From the NCBI GenBank assembly GCA_963823095.1, contig CAWGKI010000003.1:62001-126000 (forward strand): 64,000 nt of DNA, given 5' to 3'. The stretch comes from CAIVVT01 sp963823095 (GTDB taxonomy: Bacteria > Acidobacteriota > Terriglobia > Bryobacterales > Bryobacteraceae). The position numbers and the translations under genes were made by a program. The notes below the pieces were generated by a model that did not search any database, was not told where the DNA came from, and saw only the letters and a list, made by a program, of their open reading frames with translations. This document shows positions 28,721 through 39,099 of the stretch, one piece after another. The first letter of the stretch is position 1. Each line of letters opens with the position of its first letter.

Positions 28721-31700
28721 TCAGACGCCGCTGAGATCCGGCTCCGCTCGTTGACTTGGGTTCCCAGGGAGAAGCGAGTCGTTCGACGCGGGTTGTGTAT
28801 CTCGGCGCTGGCTCGTCCTTCCAACGACATCCAGCAGTGACGCGAGGTCGATGGGCTTGTGAATGCACTCGTCCATGCCTGCTCCGAGACAAATCTCGCG
28901 GTCGCCCTTCATGGCCAGCGCCGTCAGCCCGACGACGGGCAAGTGACGCGTTCCTCCGCGCTCCATGGCGCGGATGCGGCGGGTGGCCTCGAGACCATCC
29001 ATCACAGGCATCTGCACGTCCATCAACACCAGATCGTATTCACTCTTCGCTACGGCTTCGAGCGCTTCGCGGCCATCGGCTGCCCACTCGATGCTATGGC
29101 CGTGTTTCTGGAGCAAGCCGAGAATGACCTTGCGATTGATGGAATTGTCTTCGACGAGCAGGATTCGGCGCGGGCTTGTTTCCACCTTGGCACGCTCGCG
29201 TTCGGGCAGCTTCGCGAGCGCGCCCGAGGCCTCGCGCATCTTCAACGTGACGTGAAACACACTGCCTTTTCCCAAGTCGCTTTCCACCCATAACCGCCCG
29301 CCCATCAAATCGGCAAGGCGCTTACAGATCGCGAGCCCAAGACCGGTCCCTCCGTACCGCCGCGTCAGTGAGTTATCCACCTGTCGGAATGCTTCGAAGA
29401 TCTGCGCCTGCTGCGAGGCCGGGATACCCAGGCCAGTGTCGGAGACGCTGACCAGCAGTTCAATCGCGCCGCCTTCGCCCGGCGGATCGAGCCTGCGGCA
29501 ACTGGCACGCAGAGTTACTGCGCCGTCGTCGGTGAACTTCACGGCGTTGCCGAGCAGATTGAGAAGGATCTGGCGCAAGCGCAAAGGATCGCCAACCACT
29601 CGCGACGGGACTTCTCCCTCCCAATCCATCGACAACCGAATACCTTTGCCCTGCGCTGTCGCGGCCAAGGTTCGAACCGACTCCTCCACGCACTCTCGCA
29701 GCTCGAAGGCCTCAAGCTTGAGTTCCATCCGGCCGATCTCGACCTTTGACAGGTCGAGGATGTCGTTGAGGATTCCGAGCAGCCCTGAAGCGGACTGGCG
29801 CAAAACGCCCAGGTGTTCGCGCTGCGCGGATGCAAGCTCGTCTTGCATCATAAGATCGGTGATCCCGATTACCCCGGTAAGCGGGGTGCGCAGTTCATGG
29901 CTGACGTTGGCCAGGAACTCGCTCTTCGCCCGGTTGGCCTGTTCCGACTTGTCGAGCAGCCGCTCGATCTCCAGTTTCTGCCCTTCAATCTCCTGCCGGC
30001 CGCGCTGTACTGCCGCGTGCAACTCTTGCTGGCGCTGGTGCAGCCGGCTCAGACGCCAGGTATAGATCGCCCATCCGGCGGCCGACACAAGGGTCAAGTA
30101 CAGAGCAATCAGCCAGTAGCTTCGCCACCAGGGTGTCAGAACCTCGAAAGGGATAACAGCCGCTGACTCGCTCCAAGCTCCTTCCGCGTTGCGCATCTTG
30201 ACTTCGAAAGCGTACCGGCCGGGCGGCAGCGCGGGGTATCGAACCGAGCGGGCACGGGTCTCGACCCAGCGGTCTTCCAACCCTGCCAGCCGGTAGTGGA
30301 ACAGGACCTTGGCCCAATTCGTGAAGGTCAGGCCGCGGAACCGGAAATCGATCGAGTCATGGGAGAACGGAAGCCGCGGCGAGGTTCCGGACGGGATCGG
30401 TGCGCCGTTCGAAAGGACCCCTTCCGCAAAAACCACCGGCGCGCTCCGCGCGCGCGGCGATGACTCAGGCCGGTACCGCGAAAGACCGCGACTGGTGCCG
30501 ACCCAGAGCACACCTTGCGGGTCGAAGGTGAGTCCGCCTTGCGAACAATCCGGCCAAATCAGGCCGTCCCCCGTTTCGATCGTGTTCCATTCGCGGCCAT
30601 CGAACACAAGCAACCCGTTTCCGGTGCCAGAGTACACGTATCCATTGGCATTTGCGGCCATCGAGTAAATCCGGTCCGCTCGATATTCGTTACCTACTCT
30701 GTAATGCTGGACGCGCAGCCGCCCGTTATCCCAGCGCAGGCGAGTAATCCCCTCGTGCGAATCGTACCCGAGCCACACCTCGTCGTTCACGGGCAGGCAA
30801 ACGAAGACCGCGTCGGCAAGCAAGCCGTCCTTCGCGGTGTAGAGAGTCGTCCGCCCCTCGCGAATGGACAATACACCTTTCACACCAGCCACCCAGACGG
30901 CGCCATCCTTGGCGCGTGTAACGTCCCACCATGTACCGGACTGATCGCCTCCGGGAACGCTGACGCGCTTGAATTGGACATCTGGCTGGTCAAGCCGGGT
31001 GCTCCGGAACAGACCCTTTGCCGTTGCGGCCCAAAGACGGTTGTCCGAATCGACGAGCAGGGAGTTGACGTCGTCACCAGACACGCCGGAGCGCGTACCG
31101 ATGGTTTGTGGGGGAGCGCGGGAATCTTCCAGGCGGTCGAAGCCGACGTTGGCTGAAGGCACCCAGACGTGGCCTCGCAAGTCGCTGGCCATGGTAGTAA
31201 TGCGTCGTGGGCGGGAGTCCGGCTTGAGAGGCTGCACCTTCCATTCGACGCCGCTCTTTTCAAGGACGGCCACGCCGCGGCTGGTGCCAATCAAGTAGCG
31301 CGACGGCGATTCAGGAACGATGCTCCAAACTTCTTCCGAAGGAAGGCCCTCCGCTTCCGTCCAGGCCAGCCACTCGTGGTAACCGATCCACTGAGCGACC
31401 CCGCCGCCATAGGTCCCCACCCACAGGTTCCCCTCCCGGTCCTCGTACAAGTTGGTCACGACGTTAACAGGGAGTCCGTTCTTGCGTTGCACATAGCGCC
31501 ACCCGCTTGCCGAGCGAACGGCCAATCCTGAATCGGTTGGCACCAGAACTTTGCCATCGGCGTCGACGAATGGCGGTTTGGTTTCCGTCGAACGTGCAAG
31601 TCCGCTATCTGCATGCTTCCAGCGTGCCTGCTCCGGCACCCACTCCAGAAGGTAGTCCGCGGAGCGCGCCAAGAGGTGGCCCTGGCCGTCCTTCACGAAG

Positions 31701-32351
31701 GCGAACCAACGCTGGGCCGGTACACCCTGTGACGGGCCGAAGAGCTTTACCGTCTCGCCGTTCCAGAGGCAGATGGACTGCGCGCAATTGAACCAGACCT
31801 CATCGGAAGAGAAAGCCTTCAAGCCATTGCTGGCTTGTGGCGGGGCACCGGGCGGAGGCCAGATCCGATTCCACTCGCGCAAGCCACGCGACGCGCTGCT
31901 GACCAGCAGGCCCTCCGTCGTGGCCAGGTATACATGTCTGTGATCGTCCGAATCGATTGTACGCTTGCCCCGGGACATGCCTTTGCCGGGCAGGGGGACC
32001 GCGCGGAAACGTCCATCGCGTTGCTCGAACAATCCGTTGTGGCTCGCCACCCACAGCGCGCCCTCATGGCTGTAGTGCAATGCTTCGCACCAGAACCACG
32101 GCAATCCGACGGCGTCGCCCTGAGGCCTCGAAGCGTTCCCCATCGAAGCGGAAAAGCCCACCCTGCGATGAGACCCACAGATAACCCTGACGGTCCTGCG
32201 CGAAGTCTTCAATATCCAGGCCCGTTAATCCGCTTTCCGGGCCGTAGACGCGGAAATTGTAATGCTGGCCATGCGCGCATACCGCCGAGGCCAACACGAA
32301 AACGACTAAACTGAACGGTCGAGTTGGCATCAGATGGGGACCGACACGCAC
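28721..32351 (-). CDS. Two-component propeller-type hybrid sensor histidine kinase (one frameshift)
   Basis: A protein of about 1,210 residues. A signal peptide (from MPTRPFSLVVFVLASAVCAHG) is followed by a large periplasmic beta-propeller of Reg_prop repeats (QGYLWVSSQGGLFRFDG, EGNLWVGTYGGGVAQ, QGVLWVGTSRGLSRY), a Y_Y_Y domain (FHYRLAGLEDRWVE), one transmembrane helix, a coiled coil, HisKA with ANVSHELRTPLTG, HATPase (NLLGNAVKFTD, GTGLGLAI) and a receiver with Asp in LVLMDVQMP. An extra base near 32124-32127 splits it; without correction a second frame begins at 32212. Such kinases commonly sense plant or host glycans. Confidence 0.92.
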
Positions 32352-32796
32352 ATTTGTCTTCGATCATACGCTAGTACAGAAAGTATGCAAAGACTTATAA
32401 GTGCTTACAAATCAGCGGAATCTGCGGGACGTCGGATAGAGCCCAGCGTGGAAGAAAGTCGAATCGGGGATCCCGAGCACGTGCGGCACAAGGAGAGTTA
32501 CGAACAGGGCGACGGCTGGTCAGCGCCACATCGTAGGTGGTTAAGTTCCGATCCCCCCAACTTCACCCGGTCGAGGCCACAAATTTCATAAACCGGATCA
32601 AAAGAGATAACTGAATCTGTTAATCCTTGAAAATACTGTGCCGAATCTGAGCCCGTTTGGCATATTCTGTTGGCTTGAACTAGTACTATCAGGGGGCGCC
32701 GAAGGGCAGCCGTGTCTGTCCCTCTCCCGTTGCCATCTCCGGTCTGCCGCAGTTGAGGCAAGAGGCAACGGCTGGTTCGAAAGGTCCCGGCGCACA
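32352..32796. other. Intergenic region between two divergent sensor kinase genes
   Basis: AT-richer than its surroundings, particularly near 32352-32420 and 32585-32680, so it probably holds the divergent promoters. I see no confident -35/-10 pair, operator palindrome or RNA gene. Confidence 0.4.
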
Positions 32797-34622
32797 ATGC
32801 CTCTACCTGTGGTCGACGGTCGGAGGAAAGCGAAGGATGGTCGGGTCTTGAGAAGCTTCGCAGTCTGGCGGAACGTAACTCTCGCGGCAGTCCTCCTGCT
32901 CGTGTGCGGAGTCGCCACACAACTTTGGCGCGACATCGAGAGCACCCGCACCGCCGCCTGGTGGGTAGAGCACACCTACCAGGTTCTCAACACGGCCGAA
33001 TCGCTCCTGTCCGCGGTCCAGCGCGCCGAAACCGGCCAGCGCGGTTACCTACTCACGGGCGACGCGAACTTCCTGGAACCTTACCGCTCAGCGCTCGCCG
33101 CCGAGCAGTCGTTGCGCGCCCGCCTCGCCACTCTTGTCGTAGACGATCCCGCGCAAGCCGCCCGCGTCAAAGAGATCAACCGAGCTGTGAGCCAAAGGTT
33201 GGCGTTCCTATCCAAAACTGTCGATGCGCATCAACCCGCGGACCGCGCGGCCGCACTGGCGGCTGTGCGCACGGGCGAGGGCGAGCGCCTGATGGCACAC
33301 GTGCGCAATGTCATTCACCAAATGGAGGTCGAGCAGCAGAGATTGCTCGCGGACCGCACCGCGGACGCCCGAAGTCGAGAGGTCGGACTGCGCTGGTCGC
33401 TCATTATCGGCTTCGTGTCTGTTTTGATACTACTTGCTGTCGCGGGCGCCTCGGCCGAACGATTCGTCCGCTCTCGCGAGCGCGCCGAACGTGCGCTGCG
33501 CGACAGCGAAGAGCGGGTTCGCCGCGTGCTCGACAACCTGCCCGATGTGATCGCCCTGTACGACGGGAACCGTCGGATCCAATACGTCAATTCCGCCACG
33601 ACGGCTATCACGGGAATGACTCCCGCCCAGTTTGCCGGGCGCCGCGAGGATGAGTTGTTCCCGCCGGAAGTGAGCAGTCAGGTTGTGTCGTTGCTCGACA
33701 CCGTGCTCGAATCCAGAACGGCACAGAGCCGCGAAGTTGACCTGATTCTGCCGGGGACCGGCCCGCGCCACCTGCTGTTACGGTGTTTGCCGTTGCTCGA
33801 CGACGCGGGTGCGGTGCGGGAACTGATTGGAATCACGCACGACCTGACCGACTGGAAGCGAGCCCAGGATGCCTTGCGGCTGCAGGCCGAAACTGAATTC
33901 CACATCCTGCAGACCATGGTTGCCGCCGCCCCGGTCGGCCTTGTAATGCTCGACCGCAATCTGCGCCAGACTCAGGCCAGCCAACGTTGGTTGGACGACG
34001 TCGGCCTGACACGCGACCAGGCGATCGGCAAACCGCACTACGAGTGTTTTCCCGATCTGCCCGAGGTCTGGAAGACTGCACACCGGCGCGGCCTGGCCGG
34101 CGAGTCGCTAGGAGGGCGCGAGGAGTGCTTCATGGCCCCGGATGGAACCGAGCATTGGGTGAACTGGGAGATTCGACCATGGGGCGACTCGGGTGAAATC
34201 ACCGGAGGAATCATCATCTATTCGGAAGACATCACCCAGCGCAAACTCACCGAGCAGGACGCCGTCCAATCCGGGATGCGTTACCGCGCCCTGTTCGAAC
34301 ACATGAACGAAGGGCTCGCCTACTGCGAAATGATCTTCGAGGATGGAGTGCCCAGAGATTTCGTTTACCTGGCTACGAACGAGGCCTTCGGTAATCTCAC
34401 GGGACTTCCTGATGTTGTCGGCAAGCGCGTTTCGGAAGTGGTTCCCGGCATTCTGGAGGCCGATCCGGAACTGATCCGGACCTACGGGCGCGTCGCTTCC
34501 AGCGGGATGCCCGAGAAGTTCGAAGTCTGGGTCGAAGCGCTCCAAATGTGGTTCTCGATTTCGGCCTACTCTCCGGAAAGGAACTTCTTCGTCGCCGTCT
34601 TCGATGTCATCACCGAGCGGAA
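32797..34622 (+). CDS. CHASE3/multi-PAS sensor histidine kinase, 5-prime part of a frameshifted gene
   Basis: I use ATG 32797 as the start; the frame upstream is open but unlike protein. One transmembrane helix (about 27-45) precedes a periplasmic CHASE3 domain (AETGQRGYLLTGD is its signature), then a second transmembrane helix (about 205-225) and several PAS domains (DNLPDVIALYDGNRRIQYVN; VAAAPVGLVMLDRN; ALFEHMNEGLAYCEM). The frame ends at 34704 because of one extra A at 34621-34623; with two As, ITERK joins KAELAAREWRRAFEQ and the kinase domain follows. Confidence 0.88.
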
Positions 34623-36112
34623 AGAAAGCGGAGTTGGCCGCGCGGGAATGGCGCCGCGCCTTCGAGCAGGCCGAAATCGCAATTGCGCTGGGGAAACCGG
34701 GTGAGGAGACGTTCTCCGCGGTCAACGCCACTTTCGCCCGGGAACGCGGTTATCGCCCGGAGGAATTGATCGGGCAGCCGATCATGGTCGTGAATCCGCC
34801 GGAACGCCGGAATTGGCTGAAAGCGTTATTCGAGAGTGCCGATGACGGAGTGGGCCATGTGACCGTCGAATCCGTGCATCTCCGGAGAGACGGCACCCGC
34901 TTCCCGGTGTTCGTGGACCTGACAGGAGTTCGGGACGACGAGGGCCGGCTGGTTTCGCGCGTTGTGATCGTTCAGGATCTGACCGAACGGAAACGCGCCG
35001 AAGCGGAGCGGCAGCGCAACCAGGAACTCTACCTCGCCATCGCCAGGAATCTGCCCGGCACGGGCCTCTTCGTGGTCGATCACAATTTGCGCTACATCGC
35101 GGTTGAGGGCGAGCTCGCCGCGCGAATCGGATTCCCCCGCGAAGCCTTGCTGGGCAGGACGGTTCGCGAGGTGCTCGAACCGGCGAAAGCCACTGTCAGC
35201 GAAGAGAGATTCCGCCTGACCCTGGGCGGCGGATCCGTGGCCGCCGAAGGCGAATTCCAGGGTTGCGCCGTGTGGACGCGCTATGTGCCGCTTCGCGACG
35301 CCTCCGGCGAGGTTTTCGCGGCCTTGGCGCTCTCCACCGACATCACGGCGCGAAAGAAAGCGGAAGAGGACATCCGCCGTTTGAACGAGGATCTTGAAGC
35401 GCGTGTTCGCACCCGGACCATACAACTCGAAGCGGCCATCAAGGAGTTGGATGCGTTCAGCTACTCCGTCTCCCATGACCTGCGGGCGCCTCTGCGGGGC
35501 ATCGACGGCTGGAGCCTGGCACTGATCGAGGATTATGGCAGCAGCCTGGATGAAACAGCCCAGAGCTATCTCGCCAGGGTTCGTTCGGAGGCTCAGCGAT
35601 TGGGGTTGCTGATCGACGATCTGCTGCGGCTCTCGCGCGTGGCCAGCTCTGAGATCAAACGTGAAGAGGTAGATCTCTCCGCATTGGCACGCCATGTCAC
35701 GGCCCGCCTGGAAGAGGAGAACCCGGGCCGCCGGCTTCAGTTCCTGATCGAAGACGGCCTTCGGGCTCAGGGAGATCCGCGGCTGCTCGAGGTGGCGCTG
35801 ACGAATCTGCTCAACAATGCGGTGAAATTCACCGCGCCGCGCGCCGAGGCGCGCATCGAGTTCGGACTCGCCAATGCGGCGGGCGAGCCCGCCTATTTCG
35901 TTCGCGACAATGGCGTGGGCTTCAATATGGCTTACGCCTCTTCCTTGTTCGGCGCATTCCAACGTCTGCACAAAGCCTCGGAGTTTCCCGGCACGGGAAT
36001 CGGACTGGCAACAGTGCAGCGCGTTGTCCGGCGACATGGCGGTCACGCCTGGGCCGAAGCCGTGCCCGAAGAAGGCGCGACATTTTACTTCACGTTGGGA
36101 GCTGAGAAATGA
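34623..36112 (+). CDS. 3-prime part of the CHASE3/multi-PAS kinase: PAS domains and kinase core
   Basis: Continuation of the gene above (an independent start at 34604 is an artefact). It holds two more PAS modules (VNATFARERGYRPEELIG; LRYIAVEGELAARIG), a coiled coil, a HisKA helix with phosphorylatable His in YSVSHDLRAPLRGID (phytochrome/NtrY-like), and a HATPase domain (NLLNNAVKFT, DNGVGFNM, GTGIGLATVQ). The kinase lacks its own receiver, and its stop overlaps the next gene, a stand-alone receiver, by 4 bases, so the two are probable partners. Confidence 0.9.
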
Positions 36113-36567
36113 AACCCAAAATCATTTTGCTCGTGGAAGACAATGCAAGCGACGCGGATCTCACCCGACGGGCCCTTCAGAAGGCCCGCATCCAGAACGA
36201 ATTGGTGGTTGCCGAAGATGGGGAAGAGGCGCTCGATTTCTTGTTCGGAACGGGTACTTACGCGGGGCGGGACACTTCGCTCCTGCCGGCACTCACGCTG
36301 CTGGACCTGAACCTGCCGAAGATTCCAGGCCTGGAGGTACTGCGCAGGATTCGATCCGAGCCTCGGACGCGGCGACTGCCGGTAGTGATTCTGACCTCTT
36401 CGCGGGAGGACCACGACCTGACCGAGGGCTATGATCTGGGGGTCAACAGCTACATTCGGAAGCCGGTGGACTTCGCACAATTCGCCCAGGCCATCGAGCA
36501 CCTGGGACTCTACTGGCTCGTGTTGAACGAACTCCCTCCGGAGTTGGAGCGAGGAGACCATGAGTAG
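36109..36567 (+). CDS. Rcp1-like single-domain response regulator
   Basis: A 152-residue receiver with no output domain. The acidic pair is in VEDNASDADL, the phosphoacceptor Asp in LLDLNLPKIPGLEVL, the Thr/Ser in VILTSSRE and Lys in YIRKPVDF. The length and the LNLPK motif match Rcp1-type regulators paired with phytochrome-like kinases. It overlaps the preceding kinase by 4 bases and the following hybrid kinase by 8, so these three form one operon. Confidence 0.94.
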   Translation: MKPKIILLVEDNASDADLTRRALQKARIQNELVVAEDGEEALDFLFGTGTYAGRDTSLLPALTLLDLNLPKIPGLEVLRRIRSEPRTRRLPVVILTSSREDHDLTEGYDLGVNSYIRKPVDFAQFAQAIEHLGLYWLVLNELPPELERGDHE

Positions 36568-38902
36568 ACCGCTGCGGCTCCTGCAATTGGAGGATTTGGA
36601 GAGTGACGCCGCCTTGATCCTGCGCACTATTGAGCGGGCTGGCTACGAAGTTACTTCCGAATGCGTCCAGACTGCAGCCGGCATGAAGGCGGCGCTCGCG
36701 CGCCACGCCTGGGACATTATCGTCTCCGACTACCGGATGCCCGAATTCAACGCGCCCGCGGCACTGGCCATCTTGCAGGAAACGGGCGCGGATATTCCGT
36801 TTATCGTCGTTTCCGGCACGATCGGCGAGGATTCAGCCGTGGCGTTGATGAAGGCCGGCGCGCACGACTACCTGATGAAGGACCGCCTGGCGCGCCTCGC
36901 TCCGGCCATCGAGCGCGAAATCCGCGATGCAGAGATGCGCAAACAGCAGCGCGAAGCCGAAGCAGCCCTGCGCGAGAGCGAGCGCTGTTACCGCCTCATC
37001 TCGGAACACAGCGGCGACGTGGTCTGGGCTTTCAATCTCGAGGCCGGCCACCTCACTTACGTCAGTCCCTCTGTATATCAGTTCCTTGGCTATACCCCCT
37101 CGGAATGCTTGTGTCTTTCCCCACTGGATCTCATTGCACCCGATTCCCGCGATCGCTACCTCGCGCGCGTGCACGCGTGGATGGAGACCGCAATGCACGG
37201 CGACGCGCCGGCGCAGGTCGAGATACTCCAATTGAACCAGGTGCGCAAAAATGGCACTGTCGTTCCAGTGGAGCTTACTGTCTCGTTCGCAGCGCCATGT
37301 CAAGGCCAGCACGAACTGGTGGGAGTCTCGCGCGACATTACCGAACGCCTGAAGTCCGAAGCCGCTCTGCGCGAGTCGAGCCTCTTCAACCAGCAGATTG
37401 TCGCCTGCGCGAGCGAAGGCATCATCGTCTGCGACCGTGAATTGAAGATCCGCTCCTGGAATCGTTTTATGGAGCGGTTCACGGGGGTGGCGGCGGAGGA
37501 AGTGATCGGCAGGTATCCGCCCGACCTTTTCCCGTTCCTCAAGGACAGCGGAGTCATGAACGGGCTGGAACGGGCGCTGGCAGGGGAAGTCGTTCACTCA
37601 CCGGACTTCAATTTCACCATTCCGAGTTCCGGCAAGAGCGGGTGGTGTACCGACACAAGCAGTCCATTGCGAGACGTCTCGGGGAAGATTATCGGCGTCA
37701 TCGACATCGTGCATGACCTCACGGAGCGCAAACAGCTCCAGGACCAGTTCAACCACGTGCAAAAGATGGAAGCCATCGGCCGGCTCGCCGGCGGGATAGC
37801 GCATGACTTCAACAATTTGCTGACGGTCATCAACGGCTATAGCGGGCTGCTGCTGGCCCGGCTCAGCGAGAGCGATCCGCTGCGCCTGCCTATTCGGGAG
37901 ATCAACCAAAGCGGCGAGCGCGCGGCGGCACTCACGCAGCAGTTGCTGGCCTTCAGCCGTAAGCAAATCATCGAGCCGAAGGCGGTCGATCTGAACCGGC
38001 TAGTCTCCGAAATGAGGAATATGCTGCGCCGGCTCATTGGCGAGGACATCCAATTCGAGCTTAATCTCGATCCCGCGCTCGAACGGATTCTCGCCGACGA
38101 AGGTCAAATCACTCAAGTCATTATGAATCTGGCAGTAAACTCGCGCGACGCCATGCCAGGAGGAGGCTCGCTCATTCTGGAGACCGCAAATATCGAGTTC
38201 CCTGTCGAAGCTAAGCCTCCGGCCCTGCCCGGACACTACGTGCGGCTCACCGTGGCAGACACCGGCATCGGGATCGACGCGGTCACAATGCAGCGTATCT
38301 TCGAGCCGTTCTTCACCACCAAGATCGAGGGCAAAGGCACGGGTCTCGGGCTGTCCACGGTTTACGGAATCGTCCATCAATGTGGCGGTTGGATTACCGT
38401 GGAGAGCGCTCCCCGGCAGGGGACGACGTTCCGCGTCTTCCTGCCGCGCACTGGGGCAAGCGACTCGTCCCAAGAGATGCCTTCGCCGCCTGCCGCCGAA
38501 TTGCGCGGCTCGGAGACCATTCTGGTAGTGGAGAATCAAGACCAGGTGCGCCGCTTCACCATCGAGGCGCTGCTCGCCTACGGATACCAGGTCTTGGACG
38601 CCTCACAGCCCGGCGAAGCGCTGCTGATTGCGGAACGCCACGCCGGCCCCATCCACTTGCTGCTGAGCGACATCGTGATGCCGCATCTGACCGGCATCGA
38701 ACTGTCGGCCCGGATGAAGCCGTCGCGGCCAGGAACGCTCGTGCTTTTCATGACGGGTCACTCCGAACAGGCGATTCTCGGTGATGGATTCTTCGAGACG
38801 GGCGGCGCGCTACTCCGCAAGCCTTTCACCCCCGAAGGCCTGGCGCGCAAGGTCCGCGAAGTGCTGGGGCCCGCCAGCGCCGTTTGCGGGCTCCGCGGAT
38901 GA
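36560..38902 (+). CDS. Hybrid sensor kinase: receiver-PAS-PAS-HisKA-HATPase-receiver
   Basis: A 780-residue soluble hybrid kinase with no transmembrane helix. It starts with a receiver (Asp in IIVSDYRMPEF, about residue 50-60), then two PAS domains (SEHSGDVVWAFNLEAGHLTYVSP; CASEGIIVCDRELKIRSWN), HisKA with GGIAHDFNNLLTVING, HATPase (NLAVNSRDAMPGGG, ADTGIGID, GTGLGLSTVYGI) and a final receiver with LLLSDIVMP. The kinase core is a close paralogue of the one at 15354-17888. It likely receives phosphate from, or passes it to, the Rcp1-like protein just upstream. Confidence 0.93.
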   Translation: MSRPLRLLQLEDLESDAALILRTIERAGYEVTSECVQTAAGMKAALARHAWDIIVSDYRMPEFNAPAALAILQETGADIPFIVVSGTIGEDSAVALMKAGAHDYLMKDRLARLAPAIEREIRDAEMRKQQREAEAALRESERCYRLISEHSGDVVWAFNLEAGHLTYVSPSVYQFLGYTPSECLCLSPLDLIAPDSRDRYLARVHAWMETAMHGDAPAQVEILQLNQVRKNGTVVPVELTVSFAAPCQGQHELVGVSRDITERLKSEAALRESSLFNQQIVACASEGIIVCDRELKIRSWNRFMERFTGVAAEEVIGRYPPDLFPFLKDSGVMNGLERALAGEVVHSPDFNFTIPSSGKSGWCTDTSSPLRDVSGKIIGVIDIVHDLTERKQLQDQFNHVQKMEAIGRLAGGIAHDFNNLLTVINGYSGLLLARLSESDPLRLPIREINQSGERAAALTQQLLAFSRKQIIEPKAVDLNRLVSEMRNMLRRLIGEDIQFELNLDPALERILADEGQITQVIMNLAVNSRDAMPGGGSLILETANIEFPVEAKPPALPGHYVRLTVADTGIGIDAVTMQRIFEPFFTTKIEGKGTGLGLSTVYGIVHQCGGWITVESAPRQGTTFRVFLPRTGASDSSQEMPSPPAAELRGSETILVVENQDQVRRFTIEALLAYGYQVLDASQPGEALLIAERHAGPIHLLLSDIVMPHLTGIELSARMKPSRPGTLVLFMTGHSEQAILGDGFFETGGALLRKPFTPEGLARKVREVLGPASAVCGLRG

Positions 38903-39099
38903 CATCCAGCGTCTGTTCAGACGCGTTCTCAATGACGCTGGCCAGGCCGTTTCGGCGGCTCCGTATTGCGGCGGGGCGCTCGACATCTTGCGGTGCGAGC
39001 ACTTCGAAGTCCTGGTCACCGCAGTGGTCACGGACGGATCCGGTCTGGATGGGTTCCTCAATCCGGGACGTCCCTTTTCCCCTTTTTCCTTTTTCCAAG

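Noticed and set aside
39071..39096. 26-base pyrimidine tract after the glycosyltransferase stop
   Set aside because: A striking strand bias, but too short to interpret; possible slippage or mRNA end signal.
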